Positions 1-5,570 of a stretch of 5,570 bases of DNA are shown one piece after another. The stretch lies in contig JAOASV010000124.1 in NCBI GenBank assembly GCA_030158535.1, positions 1 through 5,570 of the forward strand, written 5' to 3'. The notes below the pieces were generated by a model. It was not told where the DNA came from and ran no database searches. It worked only from the letters and a program-made list of their open reading frames with translations. Every line of letters begins with the position of its first letter. Position 1 is the stretch's first letter. The DNA is from Sediminibacterium sp. (GTDB lineage Bacteria; Bacteroidota; Bacteroidia; Chitinophagales; Chitinophagaceae). A program made the position numbers and the translations under genes.

Positions 1-556
1 CACCATCACTAAAAATCATACTGTCTCTATCATAATCATCTACCACACGACTTAGAGTTTCGGCGCCAATCACCAAACACTTTTTTGCCATGCCAGATTT
101 TATAAATGCGTCTGCCTGAATCACACCTTGTATCCATCCTGGGCAACCAAATAAAATATCGTAGGCCACACAGTTAGGATTTTTGATACCTAAATCATGT
201 TTCACTCTCGATGCAAGTGCGGGTAAAACGTCTGTTTGAATGGTTTTGTCTAATACGTTTCCAAAATTATGGGCTACAATAATTTGATCGAGTGTTTCTG
301 GATCAAGTCCGGCGTCTTCAATGGCTTTTTTTGCAGCGATGGTAGCCATATCAGACGCATTTACATCTGAACTGGTGTAGCGTCTTTCTTCGATACCTGT
401 AATGTCTTTAAATTTTTCAACAATTTCTGATGAAGGGGTTTCTATCGCTTCTCCATTTTCTGTAAAAAAACGGTGATTTGTAAAATCAGTATTTTTTTTG
501 ATGCTTGGAGGTATATAAGAACCCGATCCTGTGATAACTGTTTTTAAATTAGACAT
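1..556 (-). CDS. 3-oxoacyl-ACP synthase III family protein (FabH-like), partial, C-terminal part beyond left edge
   Basis: The first 185 residues are visible; the frame is open to base 1, so the rest lies outside the window. The start is MSNLKTVITGSGSYIPP, the usual opening of FabH-type condensing enzymes. ITGIEERRY near residues 52-60 matches the family's 'tGI..R' segment. The nucleophilic cysteine is most likely Cys138 in YDILFGCPGW, and IGAETLSR (163-170) and the IFSDG near the edge also fit the thiolase fold. Family members condense an acyl-CoA or acyl-ACP with malonyl-ACP in the cytoplasm. The His and Asn of the Cys-His-Asn triad would be downstream and cannot be checked. The flank CPGW differs from the CAGF/CSGF type of housekeeping FabH and resembles a second, Bacteroidota-typical branch as I recall it, so the substrate is uncertain. 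ATG at 556 is chosen because the ATG at 560 meets a stop after three codons. It is the third gene of a likely operon, 17 bases after the guanylyltransferase stop; no clear ribosome site is seen. Confidence 0.88.
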   Translation of the reverse strand, partial: MSNLKTVITGSGSYIPPSIKKNTDFTNHRFFTENGEAIETPSSEIVEKFKDITGIEERRYTSSDVNASDMATIAAKKAIEDAGLDPETLDQIIVAHNFGNVLDKTIQTDVLPALASRVKHDLGIKNPNCVAYDILFGCPGWIQGVIQADAFIKSGMAKKCLVIGAETLSRVVDDYDRDSMIFSDG

Positions 557-572
557 GCATTACTATTGTGGT

Positions 573-1655
573 TTATAAATATTTGTCACCTTTATTACGT
601 TTTACTTCAGCAACGTATTCTTTAATGGATTGTTCCTTGTCTTTTTTGCAAATGAGCAAAGCGTTTTCCGAATCTACTACAATAAAATCATCTAAGCCTT
701 GCAAAACCATAAGTTTATTTGCAGGCCCTGATACCATACACTTTGTGGCATCAATTACGATTACATTATCGGAAGCCACGGCGTTACCTAAATAATCTTT
801 TTCTAAATTATCGTAAGCGCTATTCCAAGTTCCCAAATCACTCCATCCAAAAGATGAAGGAATTACATATACATTGTCTGCTTTTTCCATGATGGCAACA
901 TCAATAGAAATATTGGTGCAAAGCGGATATATTTTGTCGATGGCTTCTTTTTCTTGCGGCGTATTAAACTTATCTTTTGCAGCATCAAATAGTTCAAACA
1001 TTTCTGGTTGAAACATTTCAAATGCTTTTACAATTTGTGCCACTTTCCAAACAAAAATACCAGCGTTCCACAAAAAGTCACCACTGCTAATAAATGTTTT
1101 AGCAAGTTCTAGGTCTGGTTTTTCGGTAAATGTTTTTACTTTATAAATACCGTCACCCGCTTCTATGCTACCATGTTGTATATAACCATATCCGGTGTTG
1201 GGATGGGTAGGCTTAATGCCAAGTGTTACAAGCGATTTGATATGATTGACAAACTCAAGTGCTTTGTTTGTGGTTTCTCTAAACTGCTCTGCATCCAAAA
1301 TCATATGATCGGAAGGAGCAACAATTAAAGAAGCTTCTGGATCTTTTTGTAATAACTTACAAGAGATATACGCAATGCAAGCAGCTGTATTTTTTCTCGA
1401 AGGCTCTGCTAAAATATTTTCTACGGGAAGTTCAGGTAATTGTTCCTTGACAATAGATACATATTCTTCAGAAGTAACAATGTATATATTTTCTAATGGT
1501 ATAAATGCTTTATACCTTTCAAAAGTCCATTGTATCAGCGATTTTCCGGTATGTAAAATATCTAAAAATTGTTTTGGGTATGCAGTTCTACTCATAGGCC
1601 AAAACCTACTGCCAATCCCACCAGCCATAATGGCTACGTAATGGTGTTTATTCAT
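573..1655 (-). CDS. manC: mannose-1-phosphate guanylyltransferase (GDP-mannose pyrophosphorylase)
   Basis: A complete 360-residue protein that should make GDP-mannose from mannose 1-phosphate and GTP in the cytoplasm. The nucleotide-binding signature is at residues 12-30 (GGIGSRFWPMSR followed by PKQF), with Lys28 as the likely catalytic lysine. EPSRKNTA follows at 84-91, PSDH at 114-117 (metal-binding Asp), TGYGYI at 154-159, FTEKP at 176-180, WNAG at 196-199, and IDVAIMEK at 251-258 leading to GWSDLGTW at 270-277. These are the hallmarks of GDP-mannose pyrophosphorylases. The length fits the one-domain form: it ends soon after the beta-rich C-terminal part and lacks the cupin phosphomannose isomerase domain of the roughly 470-residue bifunctional enzymes, so mannose 6-phosphate isomerase must be encoded elsewhere. 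It starts two bases after the kdsD stop, with a GAGGGA sequence 11 bases upstream inside kdsD, so co-transcription and possibly coupled translation are likely. The product feeds mannose, fucose or rhamnose units of surface glycans; which one is not shown here. Confidence 0.95.
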   Translation of the reverse strand: MNKHHYVAIMAGGIGSRFWPMSRTAYPKQFLDILHTGKSLIQWTFERYKAFIPLENIYIVTSEEYVSIVKEQLPELPVENILAEPSRKNTAACIAYISCKLLQKDPEASLIVAPSDHMILDAEQFRETTNKALEFVNHIKSLVTLGIKPTHPNTGYGYIQHGSIEAGDGIYKVKTFTEKPDLELAKTFISSGDFLWNAGIFVWKVAQIVKAFEMFQPEMFELFDAAKDKFNTPQEKEAIDKIYPLCTNISIDVAIMEKADNVYVIPSSFGWSDLGTWNSAYDNLEKDYLGNAVASDNVIVIDATKCMVSGPANKLMVLQGLDDFIVVDSENALLICKKDKEQSIKEYVAEVKRNKGDKYL

Positions 1656-1657
1656 AA

Positions 1658-2617
1658 CTAAATAAGTCCCTCTTTTATAAGTTCGTGGATATGTAATATG
1701 CCATAGTAGTCGCTTCCTTTTGTAACAACCAAATGGCTAATTTCATTTTGCTTCATCTTATCAATCGCTTCTACAGCAAGGGTTTGATAATCTATTAAGT
1801 GGGGGGTATGTGACATAATATCTGCAGCAGTAATATTTTCTATCTGCACCGTTTTTTCTAACATGCGTCTTAAATCACCATCTGTAATTACACCAGCAAT
1901 TTGATCATTGTTAATCACGACTGCAACGCCCAATCTATTTTTAGTGATTTCAATAATCACATTTTTTAATGGGGTATTAAGTGCAACGGTTGGTTTAAAA
2001 TCTGTGTTGGTGAGGTCCGCAACTTTTAAAAATAAACGCTTGCCTAAATTACCACCTGGATGGTATTTTCCAAAATCGGCACTGGTAAAACCTTTTAATT
2101 GCATCAGGCATACAGCAATAACATCGCCCATTACAAGTTGAGCCGTTGTGCTACTGGTAGGCGCTAAATTATTAGGACATGCTTCGGCACTAACCGATGC
2201 ATTCAAAATAAAGTCCGACTGTGCTGCTAAATAACTCTCCGTATTGCCTACAATACCAATAAGTTTATTTCCAAAGTTTTTAATGTACGGAACAAGGGCT
2301 TTAATTTCAGGGCTCTCACCGCTTTTGCTAATAATTAAAACGATATCGTCTTTTTGAACCGCACCCAAATCTCCATGAATGGCGTCGGCCGCATGCATAA
2401 ATAAAGAGGGTGTTCCGGTAGAATTAAGTGTAGCTACAATTTTTTGAGCAATTAGGGCACTTTTTCCTATCCCACTAAAAACCAAACGGCCCTTACAGTT
2501 GTTAAGGAGTTCAATCGCTTCTACAAATGACGCATCCAAAAATGCGGCTAGGTCTGCAATGGACTTTGCCTCTAATTGAACGGTTTGTAAAGCGGTTTCT
2601 AATATTGCGTTTTTCAT
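1658..2617 (-). CDS. kdsD: D-arabinose-5-phosphate isomerase, KpsF/GutQ family (SIS + 2 CBS domains)
   Basis: A 319-residue enzyme interconverting ribulose 5-phosphate and arabinose 5-phosphate, the entry step to CMP-Kdo for lipopolysaccharide. With ATG at 2617, the SIS domain spans roughly residues 30-170: SGIGKS with Lys52, SKSGESPE with Glu104, AEACP with Glu145 followed by LAPTSSTT, and YHPGG with His186. The spacing Lys-52-Glu-41-Glu-41-His is the same as for the E. coli KdsD catalytic set (K59, E111, E152, H193, from memory), so the active site appears intact. Two CBS domains follow, about 205-255 (with AGVITDGDLRR) and 265-319; they may sense a nucleotide or sugar ligand. The frame can be extended three codons to a TTG at 2626, but that TTG lies in the promoter box, so ATG is preferred. 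It is first in the minus-strand unit and diverges from recQ. A role in a capsule locus (KpsF) or sugar-alcohol use (GutQ) cannot be excluded, but no such genes are adjacent. Confidence 0.93.
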   Translation of the reverse strand: MKNAILETALQTVQLEAKSIADLAAFLDASFVEAIELLNNCKGRLVFSGIGKSALIAQKIVATLNSTGTPSLFMHAADAIHGDLGAVQKDDIVLIISKSGESPEIKALVPYIKNFGNKLIGIVGNTESYLAAQSDFILNASVSAEACPNNLAPTSSTTAQLVMGDVIAVCLMQLKGFTSADFGKYHPGGNLGKRLFLKVADLTNTDFKPTVALNTPLKNVIIEITKNRLGVAVVINNDQIAGVITDGDLRRMLEKTVQIENITAADIMSHTPHLIDYQTLAVEAIDKMKQNEISHLVVTKGSDYYGILHIHELIKEGLI

Positions 2618-2623
2618 GCTGTG

Positions 2624-2631
2624 CAAAGGTA
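2624..2631 (-). promoter_or_regulatory. putative Bacteroidota -7 promoter box (TACCTTTG) for kdsD-manC-fabH unit
   Basis: Read on the minus strand, TACCTTTG matches the TAnnTTTG -7 consensus of Bacteroidota sigma-ABfr promoters at every fixed position. It lies six bases before the kdsD ATG, so transcription would start at or within a few bases of the start codon, giving a leaderless or nearly leaderless message. A matching -33 TTG is not evident about 19-20 bases upstream, which lowers confidence. It is the only good match in the intergenic gap. Confidence 0.55.
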
Positions 2632-2666
2632 AACTTTAACATGAAAGCACGAGTATTCAGGGCATT

Positions 2667-2719
2667 CTTTGTTAACTTCGCCGTCCTTTCAAAAAAAAGG
2701 ATTAACTTAAACAAAGGAC
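2667..2719. repeat. nested short inverted repeats in recQ leader
   Basis: CTTTGTT (2667-2673) pairs with AACAAAG (2710-2716), and GTCCTTT (2683-2689) pairs with AAAGGAC (2713-2719). The TCCTTT at 2684-2689 can alternatively form a six-base-pair hairpin with AAAGGA at 2696-2701. TTAACTT also occurs twice, 30 bases apart (2672-2678 and 2702-2708). The arms are short and AT-rich and compete with each other, so this may be chance; an operator or leader fold is only possible. Confidence 0.25.
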
Positions 2720-2763
2720 AAATCCCCGTTTTTAGTTGATTATGAAGGAAATACAGATGAGAA

Positions 2764-5067
2764 ATGGCAAAAACAAGTAGTAAAACCACCAAAACAACCT
2801 CAAAAGCAGCCCCTAAAAAGGCGCCTGCTAAAATAAAAGGCCCTAGACAGGCTAGCACCATTGTAGACCCAAGTAATTTTGACATTTACGGTGGCCTCGA
2901 AAAATATTTTGGATTTAGAGAGTTTAAAGGCACTCAAGAGCAGGCAATCAACAGTTTATTGAGCGGTAAAGACACTTTCGTTATCATGCCAACGGGCGGC
3001 GGCAAAAGTTTATGCTATCAATTACCAGCGCTCTTGCAAGAGGGTTGCGCCATTGTTGTATCTCCACTTATTGCACTCATGAAAAATCAGGTAGACCTGG
3101 TACGTGGATATAGTGAAAATGATGAAGTAGCACACTTTTTAAATTCTTCTTTAAATAAGGGGCAAATAAAAATAGTAAAAGACGATTTGCTGAATGGCAA
3201 AACCAAACTTTTATATGTAGCCCCCGAAACATTAACCAAGCAAGAAAATCTTGATTTTTTTAGTGACCTAAAAATTTCATTTTTTGCTGTAGATGAAGCG
3301 CATTGTATTTCCGAGTGGGGACATGATTTTAGACCCGAGTACAGACGCCTGCGCGAAATGATGGATATCATTAATCCATCGGTACCTGTTGTTGCTTTAA
3401 CAGCTACGGCTACTCCAAAAGTGCAAAGTGATATTGTTAAAAATTTAGGTTTACGCGACGCAAATATTTTTCTTTCAAGTTTTAATAGGTCTAATTTATT
3501 TTATGAAATTCAACCTAAAATAAAAAAAGAAGATACGGTTAAGCATATCGTAAAATTTATTTCACAGCATAAAGGCAAGAGTGGAATTATTTACACCCTA
3601 AACCGCAAAACCACCGAAGAATTAGCAGAATTACTAGTGGCTAATAATATTAAAGCGGTTGCGTATCACGCAGGTCTCGATCAAAAACTAAGAGCCGATA
3701 GACAAGACCAGTTTTTACAAGAAGATGTGCAGGTAATTGTTGCTACCATTGCGTTTGGCATGGGTATTGACAAGCCAGATATTCGTTTTGTAATACACTT
3801 TAACATTCCAAAGTCTATCGAAAATTACTACCAAGAAACCGGCAGGGCAGGACGTGATGGACTAGAAGGTATTTGTGTATTGTACTATTCTCATAAAGAC
3901 GTTTCAAAAATAGAACACCTCATGCGCGACAAGCCACTCAGCGAGCGCGAAGTGGGTAATCAGCTCATTGATGAAACGGTTGCTTACGCAGAGAGTGGAG
4001 TTTGCCGAAGAAAAATATTACTCCATTATTTTGGTGAAGAGTGGCCAACACAAAACTGTGGCAATTGTGATAATTGCAAAAATCCAAAAGAACTCATTGA
4101 AGCAAAAGAAGAAGTTGTAAAAATATTAAAAGTAATAGCCGCTCTAGACGAGCGCTTTGTGGCAGATTACGTAGTGAATATGGTAAGTGGTCATTTAACG
4201 CCACAAATCTCCATGTTTAGGCATGACGCATTGCCTGAATTTGGAATTGGTAAAGATAAAGACGCACACTTTTTTAATAGTCTTATCAGACAAATGCTCC
4301 TCGAAAACTTAATTCAAAAAGACATTGAAGAATATGGTCTTTTAAAATTAACGGACAAGGGCAAAAAGTTTTTGAAAAAATCAAGCAGCTTCAAAATTGT
4401 ACTCAACAATTTATTTGAAGACGCCAACGCCGATGACGAAGATGGAGATGGTGCTGCGCAATCAGGAGCCGCCGCAGATGAAAAACTCTTTCAGATGCTT
4501 AAAGAGCTTCGTCAAACCGAAGGGAAAAAGAAGAGCTTGCCTCCATTTATCATTTTCCTAGAAAGTTCGCTTCATGATATGGCCACCTTATTTCCAACCA
4601 CATTAGAAGAGTTAGAAAGGTGCCAGGGCGTAAGTAAAGGCAAGGCCCTAAAGTACGGAAAGCCTTTTGTGGACATGATTGCAGCCTATGTAGAAGAGCA
4701 TGATATTGTGAAGCCTGACGAATTTGTAATGAAGAGTGTGGCCAACAAAGCCAATAATAAAATTTACATCATCCAAAATGTAGATAAAAAAATACCACTC
4801 GAAACCATTGCTAAAAACAAGGGTTTAAAGCTCGATGAATTACTGGAAGAAATGGAAACCATTGCAGCTAGTGGCACCAAACTTAATTTGGATTATGCCA
4901 TTGATGAATGGCTTGACGATTATGATCAAGAAGACATCATTGAGTACTTTAAAAGTTGCGAAACTGCTTCATTAGAAGTAGCGCAACAAGAACTCAATGA
5001 AAATGATTACAGCCTAGAACAACTAAAAATAATGCGCATTAAATTTTTAAGCGTCTTTGGAAATTAA
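2764..5067 (+). CDS. recQ: ATP-dependent DNA helicase RecQ, with N-terminal basic tail and C-terminal extension
   Basis: A complete 767-residue 3'-to-5' DNA helicase for recombination repair and stalled forks. Motif 0 is at about residues 49-60 (FGFREFKGTQEQ). Walker A is MPTGGGKS (75-82), motif Ia is around SPLIALMKNQV (100-110), DEAH is 177-180 followed by the RecQ-type aromatic loop (CISEWGHDFRPEY), and motif III is ALTATAT (211-217). Motif V lies around ATIAFGMGIDKPD (327-339) and motif VI is QETGRAGRDG (357-366). Zinc ligands are Cys414, Cys432, Cys435 and Cys438. The winged helix spans about 443-545, an acidic linker about 552-562, and HRDC about 573-648. E. coli RecQ has 609 residues; the excess is a Lys/Ala/Thr-rich tail (2-28) and a C-terminal part from about 655, which resembles the helix-turn-helix extension of Bacteroidota RecQ. 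The start is fixed by an in-frame TGA at 2758-2760. It diverges from kdsD; its last four bases are shared with the convergent gene. Confidence 0.97.
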   Translation: MAKTSSKTTKTTSKAAPKKAPAKIKGPRQASTIVDPSNFDIYGGLEKYFGFREFKGTQEQAINSLLSGKDTFVIMPTGGGKSLCYQLPALLQEGCAIVVSPLIALMKNQVDLVRGYSENDEVAHFLNSSLNKGQIKIVKDDLLNGKTKLLYVAPETLTKQENLDFFSDLKISFFAVDEAHCISEWGHDFRPEYRRLREMMDIINPSVPVVALTATATPKVQSDIVKNLGLRDANIFLSSFNRSNLFYEIQPKIKKEDTVKHIVKFISQHKGKSGIIYTLNRKTTEELAELLVANNIKAVAYHAGLDQKLRADRQDQFLQEDVQVIVATIAFGMGIDKPDIRFVIHFNIPKSIENYYQETGRAGRDGLEGICVLYYSHKDVSKIEHLMRDKPLSEREVGNQLIDETVAYAESGVCRRKILLHYFGEEWPTQNCGNCDNCKNPKELIEAKEEVVKILKVIAALDERFVADYVVNMVSGHLTPQISMFRHDALPEFGIGKDKDAHFFNSLIRQMLLENLIQKDIEEYGLLKLTDKGKKFLKKSSSFKIVLNNLFEDANADDEDGDGAAQSGAAADEKLFQMLKELRQTEGKKKSLPPFIIFLESSLHDMATLFPTTLEELERCQGVSKGKALKYGKPFVDMIAAYVEEHDIVKPDEFVMKSVANKANNKIYIIQNVDKKIPLETIAKNKGLKLDELLEEMETIAASGTKLNLDYAIDEWLDDYDQEDIIEYFKSCETASLEVAQQELNENDYSLEQLKIMRIKFLSVFGN

Positions 5068-5570
5068 TGCACTTCGTTTTTATAGGCCTTCATTCTTTCG
5101 ATTACATTTTCTCTGACGTTAACGTAATATAAATTGTAATCTCCAATATGGTAGTTTGGGTTTTTAACTAAAAAGCTTCCAAATATTTTTGGCTTAGCCG
5201 TCCATAAAACTTTGTCCGTTATTTTTGCCTGTGCAACTCCTTTTGCGAGTTTATTAAAGTTGGTAAGAACCCCGCCTTTATTGGCTTTCCAAGAGGCGCT
5301 CGGTATCGATTTTGAAAACGTGAGCGGATTGGTAACAATCACATCAAACTTTTCTTTTTGTATAAAAGGTGGTATGTATCCTTCTTTGTAAGTTCTCCAA
5401 CTACATATACAACCCGTTTGTTTTGGCGTATCACAAGCCTTAATAGAGGTATATATTTTTGGATTTACTGGAATGCCTACTAAGTAAGCAGCTACCAATT
5501 GTTTTTGAAGTGGCTTTTCATCAAAAAATTCTTTCACATTTCTATCAAAAAGAGATCCAAAGCTTAGAAA
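5064..5570 (-). CDS. DUF3089-like protein (alpha/beta-hydrolase fold), partial, N-terminal part beyond right edge
   Basis: The last 168 residues are visible and the frame is open through base 5570. The GTG at 5537 is therefore probably an internal valine, not the start. The segment LQKQLVAAYLVGIPV, then a cysteine-rich stretch (CDTPKQTGCICSWRTYKEGY), VTNPLTF, and YHIGDYNLYYVNVRENV near the end match, as I remember the family, the C-terminal half of DUF3089 proteins. These are predicted to have an alpha/beta-hydrolase fold and often occur in Bacteroidota. The His of YHIGDYNLYY is a candidate for the catalytic histidine; this is inference. The expected serine elbow should fall close to the right edge, where the frame reads FLSFGS rather than GxSxG. 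The substrate is unknown, and an N-terminal signal peptide, if any, is not visible. Its TAA stop overlaps the recQ stop, so the two genes converge with no spacer for a terminator. Confidence 0.75.
   Translation of the reverse strand, partial: FLSFGSLFDRNVKEFFDEKPLQKQLVAAYLVGIPVNPKIYTSIKACDTPKQTGCICSWRTYKEGYIPPFIQKEKFDVIVTNPLTFSKSIPSASWKANKGGVLTNFNKLAKGVAQAKITDKVLWTAKPKIFGSFLVKNPNYHIGDYNLYYVNVRENVIERMKAYKNEVH

Larger units (their letters stand above)
2618..2763. promoter_or_regulatory. divergent intergenic region between kdsD and recQ
   Basis: These 146 bases are the only substantial non-coding stretch in the window and must carry the start signals for both transcription units. The kdsD-proximal end holds the TACCTTTG box. 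On the recQ side no TAnnTTTG box is convincing: the nearest, ATTCTTTG at 2664-2671, misses both leading bases. A purine-rich AAGGAA at 2745-2750 lies 13 bases before the recQ ATG, farther than a usual Shine-Dalgarno site. The middle has a run of eight A residues (2691-2698) and short inverted repeats, annotated separately. No small gene or structured RNA is recognised. Confidence 0.6.

Noticed and set aside
549..560. Three-codon frame ATG CAT GTC followed by a stop, overlapping the FabH-like start
   Set aside because: Too short to have meaning; it only helps exclude the ATG at 560 as the start of the FabH-like gene.
1375..1641. Plus-strand 88-codon open frame inside manC, and similar ones at 568-795 and 1908-2141
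   Set aside because: Antisense shadows of well-supported genes; the translations show no family features.
2527..2739. Plus-strand 70-codon open frame through the kdsD start and the intergenic region
   Set aside because: Largely antisense to kdsD, with no recognisable domain and no promoter or ribosome site.
2742..2780. Twelve-codon open frame (MKEIQMRNGKNK) overlapping the recQ start in another frame
   Set aside because: It could be a coupling leader peptide, but it is too short to distinguish from chance, and no attenuator-like codon bias is present.
2511..2885. Minus-strand open frame of 124 codons with a hydrophobic stretch, spanning the intergenic gap
   Set aside because: It overlaps the starts of both kdsD and recQ, and its hydrophobic, membrane-like part is the antisense reading of the recQ Lys/Ala/Thr-rich tail. 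No family resemblance is seen.
3087..3371. Minus-strand 94-codon open frame inside recQ
   Set aside because: Entirely antisense to the helicase core, whose sense frame carries clear conserved motifs.
4417..4470. Asp/Ala-rich low-complexity segment in recQ, considered as a possible insertion
   Set aside because: It lies exactly between the winged-helix and HRDC domains, where RecQ proteins have a flexible linker of variable length, and the frame is kept.
5030..5041. Perfect 12-base palindrome TAATGCGCATTA near the end of recQ
   Set aside because: About one such palindrome is expected by chance in a sequence of this length, and it lies within coding sequence without a following T-run, so it is not called an operator or terminator.

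Overview
The window looks like chromosomal DNA of a member of the Bacteroidota (Flavobacteriia, Chitinophagia or a relative). This rests on AT-rich sequence, a TAnnTTTG-type promoter box, weak or absent Shine-Dalgarno sites, a RecQ with a long C-terminal extension, and a DUF3089-type protein of the kind common in that phylum. It is densely coding: there is no RNA gene, insertion sequence, CRISPR array or phage gene, and the only real intergenic gap is about 146 bases.

Left half (1-2617, minus strand): a compact unit read right to left. First is kdsD (D-arabinose-5-phosphate isomerase, SIS plus two CBS domains). Two bases later comes a mannose-1-phosphate guanylyltransferase (manC type), and 17 bases later a FabH-like 3-oxoacyl-ACP synthase III that runs off the left edge. 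The first two make precursors for surface glycans: arabinose 5-phosphate towards Kdo/lipopolysaccharide, and GDP-mannose for mannose-, fucose- or rhamnose-containing glycans. The third is a thiolase-fold condensing enzyme of acyl metabolism. A shared envelope-building role is a reasonable inference from the layout but is not proven by it.

Centre (2618-2763): a divergent intergenic region. It carries a good promoter box for the minus-strand unit, almost touching the kdsD start codon, and some short AT-rich inverted repeats. No clear promoter for recQ can be picked out.

Right half (2764-5570): recQ on the plus strand is complete, with helicase motifs, a zinc-binding and winged-helix RQC region and an HRDC domain. 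It also has a Lys/Ala/Thr-rich N-terminal tail and a C-terminal extension of about 115 residues. It meets a minus-strand DUF3089-like gene tail to tail, sharing the four bases TTAA so that each gene's TAA stop lies partly inside the other. That gene is open to the right edge, and only its C-terminal part is visible.

I see no evidence of a new defence, mobile or regulatory system. The region reads as ordinary core genome, and the points worth a second look concern start-site choice, gene overlap and domain extensions.
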